NCBI RefSeq assembly: GCF_003697785.1
Contig: NZ_QOKZ01000006.1
Span: forward strand, 1 to 64,000
Source: Paracoccus alkanivorans
Lineage (GTDB): Bacteria > Pseudomonadota > Alphaproteobacteria > Rhodobacterales > Rhodobacteraceae
Reading direction: 5' to 3'
Length of the DNA: 64,000 bases
The notes beneath the pieces are model-generated. The model had not been told where the DNA came from. It ran no database searches and saw nothing but the letters and a program-made list of their open reading frames with translations. This document shows, piece by piece, positions 15,795 through 25,050 of the stretch (the first letter of the stretch is position 1; the number at the start of each line of letters is the position of its first letter). Both the position numbers and the translations under genes were made by a program.

Positions 15795-16772
15795 TTACCT
15801 CAGTTTCGGGTTGAGCGCATCGCGCAGCCAGTCACCGATCATGTTGACGGTCACGACCAGAAGCGACAACTGCATCACCGGAAAGACCACGATCCACCAG
15901 CTTCCCGAGAACAGGTAATCGTTGCCAAGGCGGATCAGCGTCCCAAGGCTGGGCTGGCCCGGAGGCATGCCGATACCCAGGAAGGACAGCGTCGCCTCGG
16001 TCAGGATCGCCATGCCGAAATTCAGAGTCGCGGCGACAAAGATCGGGGTAAGCGTGTTGGGCAGGATATGGCCCAGCATGATCCGGCGGCCCGGCACATG
16101 CAGCACGCGGGCGGCAAGGACATATTCCTTCTCGCGCTCGACCGAGGCCTGCGCGCGGACGGTGCGGGCATATTGCACCCATGACGACAGCACGATGGCC
16201 AGCACCAGCACTCCCGCCGCGCCGACATCGCGCAGCGAGGCGGGCAGTGCCTGCCGGACCAGCGAGCTGACGAGGATCGCGACCAGGATCGTCGGGATCG
16301 ACAGAAGGACATCGCCAAGCCGCATCAGCAGCGTATCGATAACCCCCCCGTAGAACCCGGCCAGCAGGCCGAAGGTGATCCCGACGACCAGCGACAGCGC
16401 CACCGCAGCGATACCGATGACGATCGACACGCGCGAGCCGTAAAGGATCGCCGACAGCACGTCGCGCCCCTGTGAATCGGTGCCCAGGATGAAGGGCCAT
16501 TGGCCATCCGCCTGCCAGATTGGCGGAATCTCGGCATTCAGCAGATCAAGCTGGGCCGGGTCATAGGGGTTCTGCGGCACGTAAAGTGGCGACAGGAAGG
16601 CCGTGACGACCAGAAACAGCAGCAGGACCGAGGCCGCGACCGTCGCGGGACGCCTGCGAAAGGATCGATAGATCTCGCTCTCGCGCCATTTCACGCGCCT
16701 GCCGGTTTCCTGCGAAGGGGTTCTGGCATCGGCGGCCGGGGTCATGGCTGGAGTCTGATATTGCCGGGACAT
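15795..16772 (-). CDS. Dipeptide-type ABC transporter permease (DppC/OppC-like)
   Basis: The product is 325 residues with an N-terminal cytoplasmic tail, a first membrane segment at about residues 45-65, a periplasmic loop, and five further segments. FILGTDSQGRDVLSAILYGSR and the EAA loop VLAARVLHVPGRRIMLGHIL are diagnostic of the DppC group. The start at 16772 follows GTAAGG and lies seven bases after the stop of the other permease; the longer frame to 16817 overlaps that gene. It forms the channel with the DppB-like partner. Confidence 0.9.
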   Translation of the reverse strand: MSRQYQTPAMTPAADARTPSQETGRRVKWRESEIYRSFRRRPATVAASVLLLFLVVTAFLSPLYVPQNPYDPAQLDLLNAEIPPIWQADGQWPFILGTDSQGRDVLSAILYGSRVSIVIGIAAVALSLVVGITFGLLAGFYGGVIDTLLMRLGDVLLSIPTILVAILVSSLVRQALPASLRDVGAAGVLVLAIVLSSWVQYARTVRAQASVEREKEYVLAARVLHVPGRRIMLGHILPNTLTPIFVAATLNFGMAILTEATLSFLGIGMPPGQPSLGTLIRLGNDYLFSGSWWIVVFPVMQLSLLVVTVNMIGDWLRDALNPKLR

Positions 16773-16779
16773 GATAGCC

Positions 16780-17748
16780 TTACCTTGCGCTGCGCAGGCG
16801 CGGATCGATGATCGCATAGCTGATATCGACCATCGTGTTCAGCACTACGAAAATGAAGGATATGATGACCAGATAGGCGGCCATCACGGGGAAATCGAGG
16901 AAGGTCACCGCCTGGATGAACAGCATGCCCATGCCCGGCCACTGGAACACCGTCTCGGTGATCAGCGCAAAGGCGATCAGTGCCCCCACATTCATCGCCG
17001 TCATGGTGACGACCGGCATCAGGCAGTTGCGCAGCGCATGGCGGAACCAGATCCGGTGACGCGGTATCCCCCGCGCCCGCGCGAATTTGATGAAATCGGT
17101 GCGCAGCACCTCGAGCATCTCGGCCCGGACCAGGCGCATGATCAGCGTGATCTGGTAAAGCGACAGCGATATCGCCGGCAGCACCAGCGCGGCGCGTCCC
17201 GAGGGGGTCAGCAATCCGGTGCTCCACCATCCGAAATCGACCACCTCGCCACGCCCGAACGAGGGCGACCAGCCAAGGATGACCGAAAAGACGAGGATGA
17301 GCATGATGCCGACGACGAAGCTCGGCAGCGAAACCCCGATGATCGAAAGGAATTGCAGCCCCTCTGCATACCATCGCCCGCGCCCGATCGCCGTCAGGAT
17401 CCCCAACGGGATACCCACCACAAGCGAAATCAGCGTGGCGACCAGCACCAGTTCCATGGTCGCCGGAAAGCGCTCTGCGATCAGTCCGATCACGTCCTGA
17501 TTGTTGCGATAGGACATGCCGAAATCGCCCTGCATGGCATTGCCGACAAAGCGCATGAACTGCACCGGCATGGGATCATTGAGCCCCATTCGGTCGCGCA
17601 GGGCGTCGCGGTCGACCTGCGACATCTGTTCATTGGCCAGCATCTCGACCGGATCGCCCGCGACCTGAAAGATCGCGAAGGCCAGGAACGCCACGGCCAT
17701 CATGACGAAAACCGCATTGACGAGACGCTTTAGGATGAAGACCAGCAT
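16780..17748 (-). CDS. Dipeptide-type ABC transporter permease (DppB/OppB-like)
   Basis: The product is 322 residues, with six membrane segments in the typical DppB layout: one at the extreme N-terminus, a periplasmic loop with DRMGLNDPMPVQFMRF, then five more. The EAA motif KFARARGIPRHRIWFRHALRN is clear. Two stem-loops separate it from the binding-protein gene upstream. It works with the DppC-like permease and the two ATPases. Confidence 0.9.
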   Translation of the reverse strand: MLVFILKRLVNAVFVMMAVAFLAFAIFQVAGDPVEMLANEQMSQVDRDALRDRMGLNDPMPVQFMRFVGNAMQGDFGMSYRNNQDVIGLIAERFPATMELVLVATLISLVVGIPLGILTAIGRGRWYAEGLQFLSIIGVSLPSFVVGIMLILVFSVILGWSPSFGRGEVVDFGWWSTGLLTPSGRAALVLPAISLSLYQITLIMRLVRAEMLEVLRTDFIKFARARGIPRHRIWFRHALRNCLMPVVTMTAMNVGALIAFALITETVFQWPGMGMLFIQAVTFLDFPVMAAYLVIISFIFVVLNTMVDISYAIIDPRLRSAR

Positions 17749-17776
17749 CAGTGCCTACTCGTGTCCGGGATATTGC

Positions 17777-17835
17777 GGACCGGAGCATTCCGGTCCGACG
17801 GGTTTCGCGGCATGTGCCCCAAGGGATCATGCCGC
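17777..17835 (-). promoter_or_regulatory. Two tandem stem-loops between binding-protein and permease genes
   Basis: GGACCGGA/TCCGGTCC (17777-17784 with 17789-17796) and GCGGCATG/CATGCCGC (17807-17814 with 17828-17835) are perfect 8-bp stems in the 95-base gap. On the mRNA they follow the stop of the binding-protein gene. They have no U-run, so 3'-end protection or partial attenuation, giving more binding protein than permease, is the likely effect. Confidence 0.6.
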
Positions 17836-17843
17836 CCGACAAG

Positions 17844-19406
17844 TCACTCGGCCAGCCTGGTCAGCCAGTGACGGGCCTTGTTGTCCGGCTTCTGCATCAC
17901 CGACTCGACCTCTTCAGACATGGCCCAGGCCATGGGCTGCTGGTAAAGCGGCAGCATCACCAACTCGTCCTTGGCCATCTGCAGCGCCTCTGTCTCGAGC
18001 GCCAGCCGCTTGTCGCGGTCCATTTCCGTCGAAGCCTGTTCGATCAGCTTGTCGATCTCGGGATAGGACCACTCGCCCCAGTTGAACACCCCCCAGATCT
18101 CGCTCTTGGTATGGATGATCTGCTGCAGAAGGGAATAGGCATCCATCATCGGCAGGGTCGCCCAACCGATGATATAGACATCCGCCTTGCCACCGGCGCG
18201 CTTGGGGGTTTGCAGCGCCTGCGGCGCCGAATCCAGTGTCGGGTTGAAACCCGCACGGCTGAGCATCGACACCACAGCGCGGCACAATTCCTCGTCATTC
18301 ACATAGGCGTCATTGGTGCAGACAAGGCTGAATTCCAGCCCCTCATGCCCAGCCTCGGCCAACAGGGCGCGGGCCTTTTCGGGATCGGCGGCGGGATAGG
18401 CGTCCAGCGCCTCGGCATAGCCCGGGATCTCGGGCGCGACCATCGAACCCGAGGCGCGCGACTTGCCACGGAACACGCGCTTGGCCAGCAGGTCCCGATC
18501 TATCGCGACATCGAAGGCTTGCCGCACGCGCAGGTCGTTGAATGGATTGTCACGGCCATCCTCGAGCTTCGGCTTGCGGTTGAAGCCGAACATGATCGTC
18601 CGCAGGCTTGGTGTTTCCATCAATGTCACGCCGGGTGCCGCTGCCAGGCGCTCCAGATCCTGGACCGGCGCTTCCTCGGTGAAATTGATCTCGCCCGACA
18701 GCAGCGCCGCCACGCGCGTCGGGGCCGAGGTGATGGGCGTGAACTCGATCCGGTCGATATTATGGCGCGGCTCGTCCCACCACCCATCGTTGCGCACCAG
18801 GACGGTCTTGGCGTCCGGCGTGCGGCTTTCGACACTGAAAGGTCCGGTTCCGTTGGCATTGTTGGTTGCGTAATTCTCGACACCGGCCGCAGCATCGCTC
18901 GGCTTCTCGGCATTGTTGTCCTTCAGCCAGCCCGCATCGAAGATCAGGATATTGGTCAGGTCGTTCAGCAACAGCGGATATGGGCCGGTCAATTCGATAT
19001 CGACCGTGTAATCATCGACCTTGGTCGCGGATTTATAGGCCGGCAGATTGCCCTTCAGCGGCGAGGCCGGATCGCTGACACGGGTCAGCGAGGCGATGAC
19101 GTCATCGGCGGTGAACTCGGCGCCATCCTGGAACTTGACCCCTTCGCGCAAATGGAAGCGCCAGACCGAGGGAGAAACGGTTTCCCATTCCGTCGCCAGC
19201 GCGCCCTCGATCTCCAGATTCTCGTCATAGCGGACCAGTGCCTCGTAGACATGGTTCATGAAGGCGATGGTATAGCTGTCGCCATAGGAATACGGGTCCA
19301 GCGAATATATGTCCCGCGCCGATCCCCAACGCAGTGTTTCCGCCTGCGCCGAGACGGCTGTCATCAACGCTGCCGTGGCCAGCAATCCGGCTTGTATCGG
19401 TTTCAT
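17844..19406 (-). CDS. Dipeptide/oligopeptide-type ABC transporter substrate-binding protein (family 5)
   Basis: The product is 520 residues with a 22-residue signal peptide (MKPIQAGLLATAALMTAVSAQA), an SBP_bac_5 protein of normal length. Typical segments are ARDIYSLDPYSYGDSYT near the start, WRFHLREGVKFQDGAEFTADDV, YAEALDAYPAADPEKARALLAEAG and the C-terminal WEWS-like region with YPEIDKLIEQA. It would bind the substrate in the periplasm. GGGAG lies eight bases before the ATG. It heads the operon and is divergent from the racemase gene, with operator-like repeats in the 360-base gap. Confidence 0.92.
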   Translation of the reverse strand: MKPIQAGLLATAALMTAVSAQAETLRWGSARDIYSLDPYSYGDSYTIAFMNHVYEALVRYDENLEIEGALATEWETVSPSVWRFHLREGVKFQDGAEFTADDVIASLTRVSDPASPLKGNLPAYKSATKVDDYTVDIELTGPYPLLLNDLTNILIFDAGWLKDNNAEKPSDAAAGVENYATNNANGTGPFSVESRTPDAKTVLVRNDGWWDEPRHNIDRIEFTPITSAPTRVAALLSGEINFTEEAPVQDLERLAAAPGVTLMETPSLRTIMFGFNRKPKLEDGRDNPFNDLRVRQAFDVAIDRDLLAKRVFRGKSRASGSMVAPEIPGYAEALDAYPAADPEKARALLAEAGHEGLEFSLVCTNDAYVNDEELCRAVVSMLSRAGFNPTLDSAPQALQTPKRAGGKADVYIIGWATLPMMDAYSLLQQIIHTKSEIWGVFNWGEWSYPEIDKLIEQASTEMDRDKRLALETEALQMAKDELVMLPLYQQPMAWAMSEEVESVMQKPDNKARHWLTRLAE

Positions 19407-19563
19407 CTGTCAACTCCCATGTTGAACTGTTTCAGGCGTCCTGCTTCTCCGGAAGGATCGCCCGGTCTCGTCTTTTCACCCGTCACTCGGCAAGGCGCGT
19501 CATCTGCCCACCCTCCGATTCAGCGTCTCCAGAATGAAGCGATCAGAGGTATTGTCAATCTTT

Positions 19564-19591
19564 TTGTTCACAATTTATGTTGGCAGTGAAG
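19564..19591 (+). promoter_or_regulatory. Operator-like repeat, copy 1
   Basis: The 28 bases starting TTGTTCACAATT and ending TGAAG match copy 2 at 24 of 28 positions. TTGT-TC-ACAA is itself an inverted repeat, the form expected for a dimeric GntR- or LysR-type regulator. It lies about 158 bases before the start of the binding-protein gene. Confidence 0.55.
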
Positions 19592-19720
19592 AGAATTGCA
19601 TGCTCGGAACAACCCGGATCTTCGTGATTTCTATTTATATAATTGAATTTTAAAGAATAAAATTACAATCCGGAATTACGCGGAGATGACAGCCATCAAG
19701 GGTGATATGATTTTTCTTGA

Positions 19721-19748
19721 TTGTTCACAATTATTGTTGTCAATGAAG
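19721..19748 (+). promoter_or_regulatory. Operator-like repeat, copy 2
   Basis: This copy begins TTGTTCACAATT and ends GTCAATGAAG, lying 19-46 bases before the racemase ATG, a position where a bound protein would affect that promoter. With the base before it, ATTGT-TC-ACAAT is a perfect 5-bp inverted repeat. The two copies are 157 bases apart, close to a whole number of helical turns, so DNA looping is possible. Confidence 0.55.
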
Positions 19749-19766
19749 TGACTCGAGGAGCCACGC

Positions 19767-20465
19767 ATGAAACTGGTTGTCATTAATCCCAACTCCACCC
19801 AATCGATGACAGACAAGATCATCGCCTCGGCCAGGGCCGTGGCGGGACATGGCATCGAGATCGAGGGCCGCACGGCTCACGGCGCCCCAGCCAGTATCGA
19901 GGGGCATTTCGACGAGGTGATGTGTGCCGCCCATCTGCTGCGCGAGGTCCGGGAGGCCGAGACAGCCGGTGCGGACGCTATCGTGGTCGCCTGTTTCGAC
20001 GACCCTGCCATCGGCGCCTGCCGCGAGATCGCGACCGGTCCGGTTCTGGGGATCTGCGAGGCGGGGATAAAGGCGGCCAGCATGATCGCCACCTCATTCT
20101 CCATCGTGACCACCCTGCCCCGCTCGGTGCCCATCATCGAGGCGCTGGTGCGTGAATACGGTCTTGCGCATCTTTGCCGCCGCGTGCGTTCGGCAGAGAT
20201 CCCGGTGCTGGCCCTGGAAGAGCACGGCTCGAATACCCGCCGCCTCGTTCGCGACGAAATCCGCCGCGCCGTCGAGGAAGACGGCTGCGAGGCGGTGGTA
20301 TTGGGCTGCGCAGGCATGTCCGACCTGACGGAATGGCTTAGCCGGGAAACCGGGGTTCCGGTCATCGACGGCGTCACCGTTGCCACGAAATTCGCCGAAG
20401 CGCTGGTGGGGTCCGGACTGGGCACCAGCAAGTTCGGCGCCTATGCGACGCCCAACCGGAAATAA
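19767..20465 (+). CDS. Aspartate/glutamate/hydantoin racemase family protein
   Basis: The product is 232 residues, the usual length. The family start MKLVVINPNSTQSMT is followed by the two catalytic-cysteine regions: VVACFDDPAIGACRE (Cys at about 75) and VVLGCAGMSDL (Cys near 178). Such enzymes racemise hydantoins, allantoin or amino acids by two-base chemistry. GAGGAG precedes the ATG by six bases. It is divergent from an importer operon with two amidohydrolases, which makes a racemase for a hydantoin- or ureide-like substrate the most natural reading; the true substrate is not determined. Confidence 0.82.
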   Translation: MKLVVINPNSTQSMTDKIIASARAVAGHGIEIEGRTAHGAPASIEGHFDEVMCAAHLLREVREAETAGADAIVVACFDDPAIGACREIATGPVLGICEAGIKAASMIATSFSIVTTLPRSVPIIEALVREYGLAHLCRRVRSAEIPVLALEEHGSNTRRLVRDEIRRAVEEDGCEAVVLGCAGMSDLTEWLSRETGVPVIDGVTVATKFAEALVGSGLGTSKFGAYATPNRK

Positions 20466-20475
20466 GACCGCTTCA

Positions 20476-20491
20476 GCCGGACATATCCGGC
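20476..20491. terminator. Short stem-loop between convergent genes
   Basis: GCCGGA-CATA-TCCGGC forms a 6-bp stem with a 4-base loop, 11 bases after the racemase stop and before the end of the convergent secreted-protein gene. It lacks a T-run and is at most a weak terminator. Confidence 0.35.
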
Positions 20492-20543
20492 CGCGAACCG
20501 CATATCAGGCATATCGCCCGCGCGACCGCGATCGCCCGGAATC

Positions 20544-20921
20544 CTAACGACCGACCTCCACCAGCCAGCCATTGCTGGCGGCAACAAGGCCCGCGCAGAA
20601 GCCGGGATCGTTGTAGGGAATGCGATCCAGCATCTGTTCGACCGCGGAATCCGCGCCCGCCTCTGCCGAAGCGATAAGCGCATATGCCTCGGGAGCGGCG
20701 CTGGCTTTCAGGGACCACCACAACTCATCGATCTTGGCATCCGCCGCGGGATTTGTCGCGACTCCATCGCATTTATAGGCAGCAGCCCGATAGACGCCGT
20801 GCTCCGCAAACGCCTCGGCTGCATTCTGCATGTCAAACCGCGAAGCAACGAACGCTGTGGCCGGGGGAACGGCCAGGGCGAGGGTAGCAGCGGTGGCAGC
20901 CAGGATTGTAGAATACATCAT
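20544..20921 (-). CDS. Secreted protein of unknown function (125 aa)
   Basis: A signal peptide of about 22 residues (MMYSTILAATAATLALAVPPATA) precedes a polar, mostly helical domain with two cysteines (YKCDG, GFCAG) that may form a disulfide. GGAGG lies nine bases before the ATG, which fixes this start over ATG 20954. It is not in an obvious operon. The size and two-cysteine layout resemble small periplasmic proteins common in Paracoccus, but no family was recognised. Confidence 0.6.
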   Translation of the reverse strand: MMYSTILAATAATLALAVPPATAFVASRFDMQNAAEAFAEHGVYRAAAYKCDGVATNPAADAKIDELWWSLKASAAPEAYALIASAEAGADSAVEQMLDRIPYNDPGFCAGLVAASNGWLVEVGR

Positions 20922-21056
20922 GGGACAGACCTCCACTTCATGTACCATTCTCATGGCTATCAGATGGGGGTCGGCAGGGCCTTGTTTAAGAAGGCAAGTT
21001 GACCCGAAGGTCAGGCACCCGCCGTGCGATCACCGGCCAGCATGGGTTATCCGCGC

Positions 21057-22754
21057 TCATTTCCAATGTTCGTAAATCGCCTTCAACCGCTCGATCTCTT
21101 CGTCCGACCAGCCCTTTGGCGCCGTTACCGCCACCCAGGCATCGATATAGTTCTCGGGCGCATAGCGGTGGCCGTAGCCAAGGGGAACCTTCACCGCCGC
21201 CGCCATATCGACAGTCAGTTGAAAGAGCGTCACGATCGGATACCAGCGCAACTCGTGCGAGACATCGGGACCGCGCGGATAATCCATCCATGCGGGCTCG
21301 CGGTAGAGCGCCTCGGGATCGAAGAAAGTCACGGGATCGCTGGCATATTGCAGGTAGACATAGCGAATAGGTCCCCAATGGGCATCCGGCAGATCCAGCG
21401 TATTCCACTGGTTCATGAAGCGTATGACGGAACCCTCCCTGAAAATCGGCAGCCATGCCGGAGAGGTCGGCTTGCGGTTCATGGTGATGTTTTGCCACCG
21501 CTCGCTGGCAAAAGGCGTCCCGGCCCACAAGGCGCCTTGGAACGGATCTCCGACGACGTCGTAGATATCCGCCGATAGCTGGGAGTTCAGCGCCCCGAGG
21601 CTCAGGCCATAGAGGTAAAGCTTCGGGCGGTCATCCTTGGGCAATTCAGTCCAGTAGGTATAGATCTTGTCGAACAGTATCTGGGCGGTTTCCTTGCCGT
21701 AATCGGGCTCCACCAGCAGCGACAGCCAACTTGCGAGATAGGAATACTGGACCGCGACCGTCGCGACATCGCCGCGGTGAAGATATTCGAGCGGATTGAT
21801 CGCCGCCTCATCGACCATCCCGGTCCCGGTCGGCGTGGCGATGACGAGAACCGAACGCTCGAATGCCCCCACGCGCCTGAGTTCCTGCAGCGCCAGTTCC
21901 GCACGCTCCTCGACCGTGTCGGCGGAATTCAGTCCGACATAGACCCGTATCGGGTCAAGCGTCTCCTCGCCGCTGAAAAACGTGCTCAGATTCGCGCGTC
22001 TCGGCCCCCAGGAAACGAATTGCCGGCCGGCCCTTCCCAACTCGTCCCAATCGAGCAGGGATTCCGCGCTTCCGGTTCGGACCGGATTGACCGGTGCGCT
22101 TACATTGCTTTCCACCAATGCATCGAATTTCTGATAGGACGCGTTCGCCAGCCGCATCCCGTATTTGACCAGGACGCCATTGATCAGCGACCAGAAAATA
22201 GCAACGGCCAGCATCAGGCCGATCAGGTTCGAGATCCGTCTCGGGATACGGCGCTTGAGCCAGTTGGACGAAACATGGATCGTCAGCCGAAACAACACGC
22301 CAAACGCGTGCAGGATCATGAAAACCGCGATGGCGACCGCGCCGACCGCAAAGGGGCGCGCATTGTTGACCGGCTCCATCTCCATCATGATCCGGATGGA
22401 ATCCTGCCATTCCGAGGCGCGCGCCAGAAAAACCAGGGCAATGATTGCACATATCACCGTGGCGACCAGTGTGATGACCGCCTCGACAAGCTGGCGGGGC
22501 TCGGGGAGTTCGAGATAGGCCCAGAGCCATTGCCCCAGGACCCCCGCCGCGTAGCCGACGGATAACGAGACACCCGAAAGAACCCCCTGCATCAGATATG
22601 TGCGGGGAATCAGGCTGGGGGTCAGCGAAGCCGCAAAGAAAAGCGTGGCCGTCAGGAGCCCTGGCGTCGAGAACAGCTTTTCCAGCCTGAGAAGCCAGGT
22701 CAGGGGGATCTTGCCATATCTGACCATATTCCCATGTGGATAATCATGTTTCAT
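21057..22754 (-). CDS. Membrane-anchored alpha/beta hydrolase (PF10081/PF15420-like)
   Basis: The product is 565 residues. The first 220 hold about five membrane segments (for example SYAAGVLGQWLWAYL-type helices around 40-75 and 90-110), matching the N-terminal membrane domain of this family. The C-terminal soluble part starts near AGRQFVSWGPRR and has the nucleophile motif LYGLSLGALNS and late segments LQYASDPVTFFDPE and GYGHRYAPENYIDAW. The family is widespread in actinobacteria and alphaproteobacteria, and an acyl-transfer or lipase role has been suggested, but it is poorly known. Transcription is independent, with about 115 bases upstream before the next gene. Confidence 0.78.
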   Translation of the reverse strand: MKHDYPHGNMVRYGKIPLTWLLRLEKLFSTPGLLTATLFFAASLTPSLIPRTYLMQGVLSGVSLSVGYAAGVLGQWLWAYLELPEPRQLVEAVITLVATVICAIIALVFLARASEWQDSIRIMMEMEPVNNARPFAVGAVAIAVFMILHAFGVLFRLTIHVSSNWLKRRIPRRISNLIGLMLAVAIFWSLINGVLVKYGMRLANASYQKFDALVESNVSAPVNPVRTGSAESLLDWDELGRAGRQFVSWGPRRANLSTFFSGEETLDPIRVYVGLNSADTVEERAELALQELRRVGAFERSVLVIATPTGTGMVDEAAINPLEYLHRGDVATVAVQYSYLASWLSLLVEPDYGKETAQILFDKIYTYWTELPKDDRPKLYLYGLSLGALNSQLSADIYDVVGDPFQGALWAGTPFASERWQNITMNRKPTSPAWLPIFREGSVIRFMNQWNTLDLPDAHWGPIRYVYLQYASDPVTFFDPEALYREPAWMDYPRGPDVSHELRWYPIVTLFQLTVDMAAAVKVPLGYGHRYAPENYIDAWVAVTAPKGWSDEEIERLKAIYEHWK

Positions 22755-22871
22755 GACCGGACCTGCTCAAACAGGCAAATACCTCCTGCTATCTACCGTG
22801 GACCGTGCCGGATCATTGTCAACCCTTGCCGCATTTAATGGCGGATTGAGGATCTTTCCCGCCGGTCCCGG

Positions 22872-23642
22872 TCAGCGCCACCAGCGCCCGGTCAGCGCCA
22901 GCCACGCCAATGATGCACGGCGCTGAAATGGCGTTATTTCAATGTTATGGCTGAAACAATTAATCTTTCCATCCGCAGCCAGGGTCAGAAACATCGCCGC
23001 GCGGGGGCCAGGATAGAGTGCCGCCGCCGCCGATCTAGTGATGACACGGCGACTGCGTGCGGCCCGGCGCAACGCGTCGCGGCCCAGCCCGGCCAGTTCC
23101 CGCGCATCACTTTCTTGCGCCCCGGCGAGACCCAGCCCCAACGATTGCAATTGCGGCAGCGCCCGCAGCCATGCGGCCAATCCCGCCCCGAGCGCCTGAT
23201 CCGCCACGACCTCGCGCGCGCTTTCCGGGACCCCGAGTCTCAAGGCCGCTTGCCACATCAATGCCCCCGCCGTCTCTTGGACATAGCTGACGACCTGCGC
23301 CGGCGACGAGAATGCCTGCCGCTCGCAATCCCGCCGCCGCGCCTCGGCCAATGCTGCCAGATCACCGGCCCGCGCGCCCCACGCATCCCAAAGCGGTGTC
23401 AACACGTCATGCAGGGGCGGAGCGGTGCCGTCCCCCATCTCGGCCAGCCGGTCGATCCACCATTGCAGGCGCATCTCCGCCAGCATGGGCTCGGCGGATT
23501 GGAACGGCGTCCGGGCAATTTCGAGATTCAGCGCATAAAGCGTGATCAGCGCCGGACGATCTTCCGGAGCGGCCGTCAGCACCGCCCCGAAACGGTCGGG
23601 ATCGTGCTCGCGCAGGGCCTCGGTGCAGGCTTGCAGTGTCAC
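22872..23642 (-). CDS. Squalene/phytoene synthase-like protein, probably non-catalytic (NDUFAF6-like)
   Basis: The product is 256 residues with the fold pattern of head-to-head prenyl synthases: [28 protein letters not shown] and [13 protein letters not shown]. The aspartate-rich motifs (DxxxD) that bind diphosphate in real synthases are not present at the expected positions. This matches the alphaproteobacterial group related to mitochondrial NDUFAF6, a complex I assembly factor. Its ATG overlaps the cysS stop (ATGA), so it is co-translated with cysS. Confidence 0.7.
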   Translation of the reverse strand: MTLQACTEALREHDPDRFGAVLTAAPEDRPALITLYALNLEIARTPFQSAEPMLAEMRLQWWIDRLAEMGDGTAPPLHDVLTPLWDAWGARAGDLAALAEARRRDCERQAFSSPAQVVSYVQETAGALMWQAALRLGVPESAREVVADQALGAGLAAWLRALPQLQSLGLGLAGAQESDARELAGLGRDALRRAARSRRVITRSAAAALYPGPRAAMFLTLAADGKINCFSHNIEITPFQRRASLAWLALTGRWWR

Positions 23643-25021
23643 GCGCCGACCGAGCGGGCAAGCTCGGACAGTTTCGCCGCGTCATAACCCGCCGTCAGCG
23701 ACCATTCCGCGCCCTGCGCCGTATCCTTGACCTCGACTCCCGCCGCCTTGAAGCCGTCGCGGATCGCATCGGCCCGCCCGAAATCGCGCGCCTTGCGGGC
23801 CTCGGCCCGCGCGGCCAGCAGCGCCTCGATCAGCATGGCCGCATCCTCGCCCGCCTCGGCCCATGCCCCCATCTGCGGCAGCAACAGCCCCAACATATAG
23901 GCCGAGGCCAACAGGGCAGACGCATCTCCCTGCCCGGCCAACTCGTGCAGCACCGCGATGGCGCCTGCCGTGTTCAGATCGTCGGCAAGCGCATCGATAA
24001 CGGCGGGCGCGGGGCTTGATGCGGGCTCGATACCCGCGACAAGCCCGCGCCAGCGCCGAAGCACCGCTTCGGCCTCTTGCGCCTTGGTTTCCGTCCAGTC
24101 CATCGGCTTGCGGTAATGGGTCGAGAGCATGACGAAGCGGATCACCTCGCCCGGCACGCCGCGATCCAGCAGATCGCGCACGGTAAAGAAATTGCCCAGG
24201 GATTTGGACATCTTCTTGCCCTCGACCTGCAGCATCTCGTTATGCAGCCAGACACGCGCGAAATCGCCATCGGGATGGGCGCAGCAGCTTTGCGCGACCT
24301 CGTTTTCGTGATGCGGGAATTGCAGGTCGATGCCGCCGCCATGGATGTCGAATGACGGCCCCAGCAGCGCCGCCGACATGGCCGAGCACTCGATATGCCA
24401 GCCCGGACGCCCGCGACCCCAGGGACTGTCCCAACCCGGCGTATCGGCATCCGACGGTTTCCACAGCACGAAATCCATCGAGTCGCGTTTGAACGGCGCC
24501 ACCTCGACCCGCGCACCAGCGATCATGTCATCGACAGAGCGCCCGGACAGCCGCCCGTATTCCGGAAAGGAGCGCACGTCGAACAGCACATGCCCCTCGG
24601 CCACATAGGCGTGGCGGCGCGCGATCAGGGTTTCGATCATCGCCACCATCTGCGTGATGTAATCGGTCGCGCGGGGCTCGTGATCCGGACGGTCAGCGCC
24701 AAGCGCATCCATGTCGTCGTGATACCACTGAATCGTCTCTTCGGTGATGTCGCGGATCGTCCGGCCGGTTTCCGCGGCACGGTCGTTGATCTTGTCCTCG
24801 ACATCGGTGAAGTTGCGCACATAGGTCACATGGCCTGCGCCATAGACATGCCGCAGCAGCCGCACCAGCACGTCGAACACCAGCACCGGCCGCGCATTGC
24901 CCAGATGCGCCCGGTCATAAACCGTCGGCCCACAGAGATAGAGGCGGATATTCCGGTCATCCAGCGGCGTGAAGATTTCCTTCTTCCGCGTGCGGGTATT
25001 CGTCAACCTGATCTCGACCAT
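23639..25021 (-). CDS. cysS: Cysteine--tRNA ligase
   Basis: The product is 460 residues, normal for CysRS. Class I signatures are clear: the HIGH region [16 protein letters not shown], and KMSKS in [13 protein letters not shown]. Zinc ligands are visible in YLCGPT, IECSAMS and [17 protein letters not shown] six bases before ATG 25021 favours this start over 25033. The enzyme charges tRNA-Cys in the cytoplasm. It is followed by the phytoene-synthase-like gene with an ATGA overlap. Confidence 0.96.
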   Translation of the reverse strand: MVEIRLTNTRTRKKEIFTPLDDRNIRLYLCGPTVYDRAHLGNARPVLVFDVLVRLLRHVYGAGHVTYVRNFTDVEDKINDRAAETGRTIRDITEETIQWYHDDMDALGADRPDHEPRATDYITQMVAMIETLIARRHAYVAEGHVLFDVRSFPEYGRLSGRSVDDMIAGARVEVAPFKRDSMDFVLWKPSDADTPGWDSPWGRGRPGWHIECSAMSAALLGPSFDIHGGGIDLQFPHHENEVAQSCCAHPDGDFARVWLHNEMLQVEGKKMSKSLGNFFTVRDLLDRGVPGEVIRFVMLSTHYRKPMDWTETKAQEAEAVLRRWRGLVAGIEPASSPAPAVIDALADDLNTAGAIAVLHELAGQGDASALLASAYMLGLLLPQMGAWAEAGEDAAMLIEALLAARAEARKARDFGRADAIRDGFKAAGVEVKDTAQGAEWSLTAGYDAAKLSELARSVGA

Positions 25022-25050
25022 GATTTGCCTCATCTGCCAGCCGGCAGGGT

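Larger units (their letters stand above)
19407..19766. promoter_or_regulatory. Divergent control region between importer operon and racemase gene
   Basis: This 360-base region separates two divergent transcription units. The half towards the racemase is strikingly AT-rich (about 19555-19745), unlike surrounding DNA, and contains TATATAATTG and AAGAATAAAAT blocks suitable for -10 elements. Two near-identical 28-base direct repeats lie here. No regulator gene is adjacent, so the controlling protein is encoded elsewhere. Confidence 0.6.

Noticed and set aside
17751-19589. Plus-strand open frame of 612 codons opposite the family-5 binding protein
   Set aside because: Antisense shadow of a well-supported gene; composition is His/Arg/Gln-rich, typical of reverse-frame translation.
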